Origin: Geitlerinema sp. PCC 7407
GTDB taxonomy: Bacteria > Cyanobacteriota > Cyanobacteriia > PCC-7407
Length of the DNA: 64,000 nucleotides
Assembly (NCBI RefSeq): GCF_000317045.1
Contig: NC_019703.1
Location: forward strand, 4,534,934 to 4,598,933
Direction of reading: 5' to 3'
Part shown: positions 63,922-64,000 of the stretch, piece by piece
Layout: every line of letters begins with the position of its first letter
Position numbering within the stretch: the first letter of the stretch is position 1
Notes under the pieces: model-generated
What the model was told of the DNA's origin: nothing
What the model saw: the letters and a program-made list of their open reading frames with translations, nothing else
Database searches by the model: none
Position numbers and translations under genes: made by a program

Positions 63922-64000
63922 TTAGCTCGAACTCGAACGAGGCAGGCGCAGTTTTTTTCCCTGCCTCGGGCTGAGGATTTGGTTGAGGCTGCGGAGCTGC
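63922..64000 (-). CDS. C-terminal end of a probable LysM-domain protein (cut by window)
   Basis: The minus strand reads open from the window edge to a TAA at 63922-63924, ending ...QLRSLNQILSPRQGKKLRLP then RSSSS. The pattern LRSLNQ-x3-P-x2-G-x-KLRLP is that of the last part of a LysM repeat, which binds peptidoglycan. Only 25 codons are visible, so the assignment is tentative. Convergent with the small gene at 63703, 12 bases apart. Confidence 0.55.
   Translation of the reverse strand, partial: QLRSLNQILSPRQGKKLRLPRSSSS

Overview
The window is a stretch of cyanobacterial chromosome. The evidence is the very frequent HIP1 palindrome (GCGATCGC), a GC-rich coding style, and marker genes: PetG, cytochrome cM, a cytochrome c6-like protein, CP12, the bacterial glycogen synthase isoform typical of cyanobacteria, a group 2 sigma factor, and many small families known mainly from cyanobacteria (DUF1823, DUF1824, DUF1825, DUF3177). 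A cluster resembling hormogonium-polysaccharide genes (hpsL/N/O/P-like) suggests a filamentous, possibly gliding, organism. No ribosomal RNA, CRISPR array, prophage or plasmid module was seen. Most of the window is ordinary core genome with short operons and frequent strand switches.

Layout. 1-12.6 kb: end of a family 4 uracil-DNA glycosylase, a tyrS-pyrF-exported protein operon, a class A penicillin-binding protein, an orphan anti-sigma ATPase, asnS, several small conserved proteins and a glutathionyl-hydroquinone reductase. 12.9-21.8 kb: glgA, then a minus-strand block of three glycosyltransferases and an O-antigen-polymerase-like membrane protein, preceded by glmM (amino-sugar supply). 22-27.8 kb: small membrane proteins, CP12, DUF1823, a solitary tnpB transposon, a TonB-like proline-rich protein and tRNA-Gly. 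27.8-33.4 kb: accessory-looking small proteins and a large CHAT-peptidase/TPR membrane protein. 33.4-38.4 kb: HxlR regulator divergent from a dual-CDGSH protein and a pirin, then an RppA-like response regulator, hisG and an ABC exporter. 38.4-46.9 kb: DedA, ahcY, a TPR protein, an RNase HI with an extra DNA-binding-like C-terminus, thiD, a metallo-hydrolase-like protein and ftsQ-ftsZ. 47-60.3 kb: a subtilisin with a membrane tail, two c-type cytochromes, an ABC exporter, petG, rsmD, a cation/proton antiporter and a GT39 glycosyltransferase. 60.3-64 kb: an approximately 0.9 kb AT-rich non-coding leader in front of a sigma factor, a GNAT acetyltransferase, two small proteins, and the C-terminal end of what looks like a LysM protein at the window edge.

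Themes that link genes: envelope and exopolysaccharide synthesis (PBP, glmM, hps-like cluster, GT39, ABC exporters, DedA, ftsQZ); photosynthetic electron transport and Calvin-cycle control (petG, cytM, c6-like, CP12); and redox or stress sensing (HxlR-CDGSH-pirin, RppA-like regulator, hydroquinone reductase, sigma factor, anti-sigma ATPase). I did not find a clear-cut undescribed system. The best leads are a 14-bp repeat family between cytM and petG, the HxlR operator with its dual-CDGSH/pirin genes, the CHAT-TM-TPR protein, the solitary TnpB with structured 3' end, an RNase HI fusion, and a putative small minus-strand transcript near 10.6 kb. Function assignments rest on motifs read by eye and memory of families; no database search was run.
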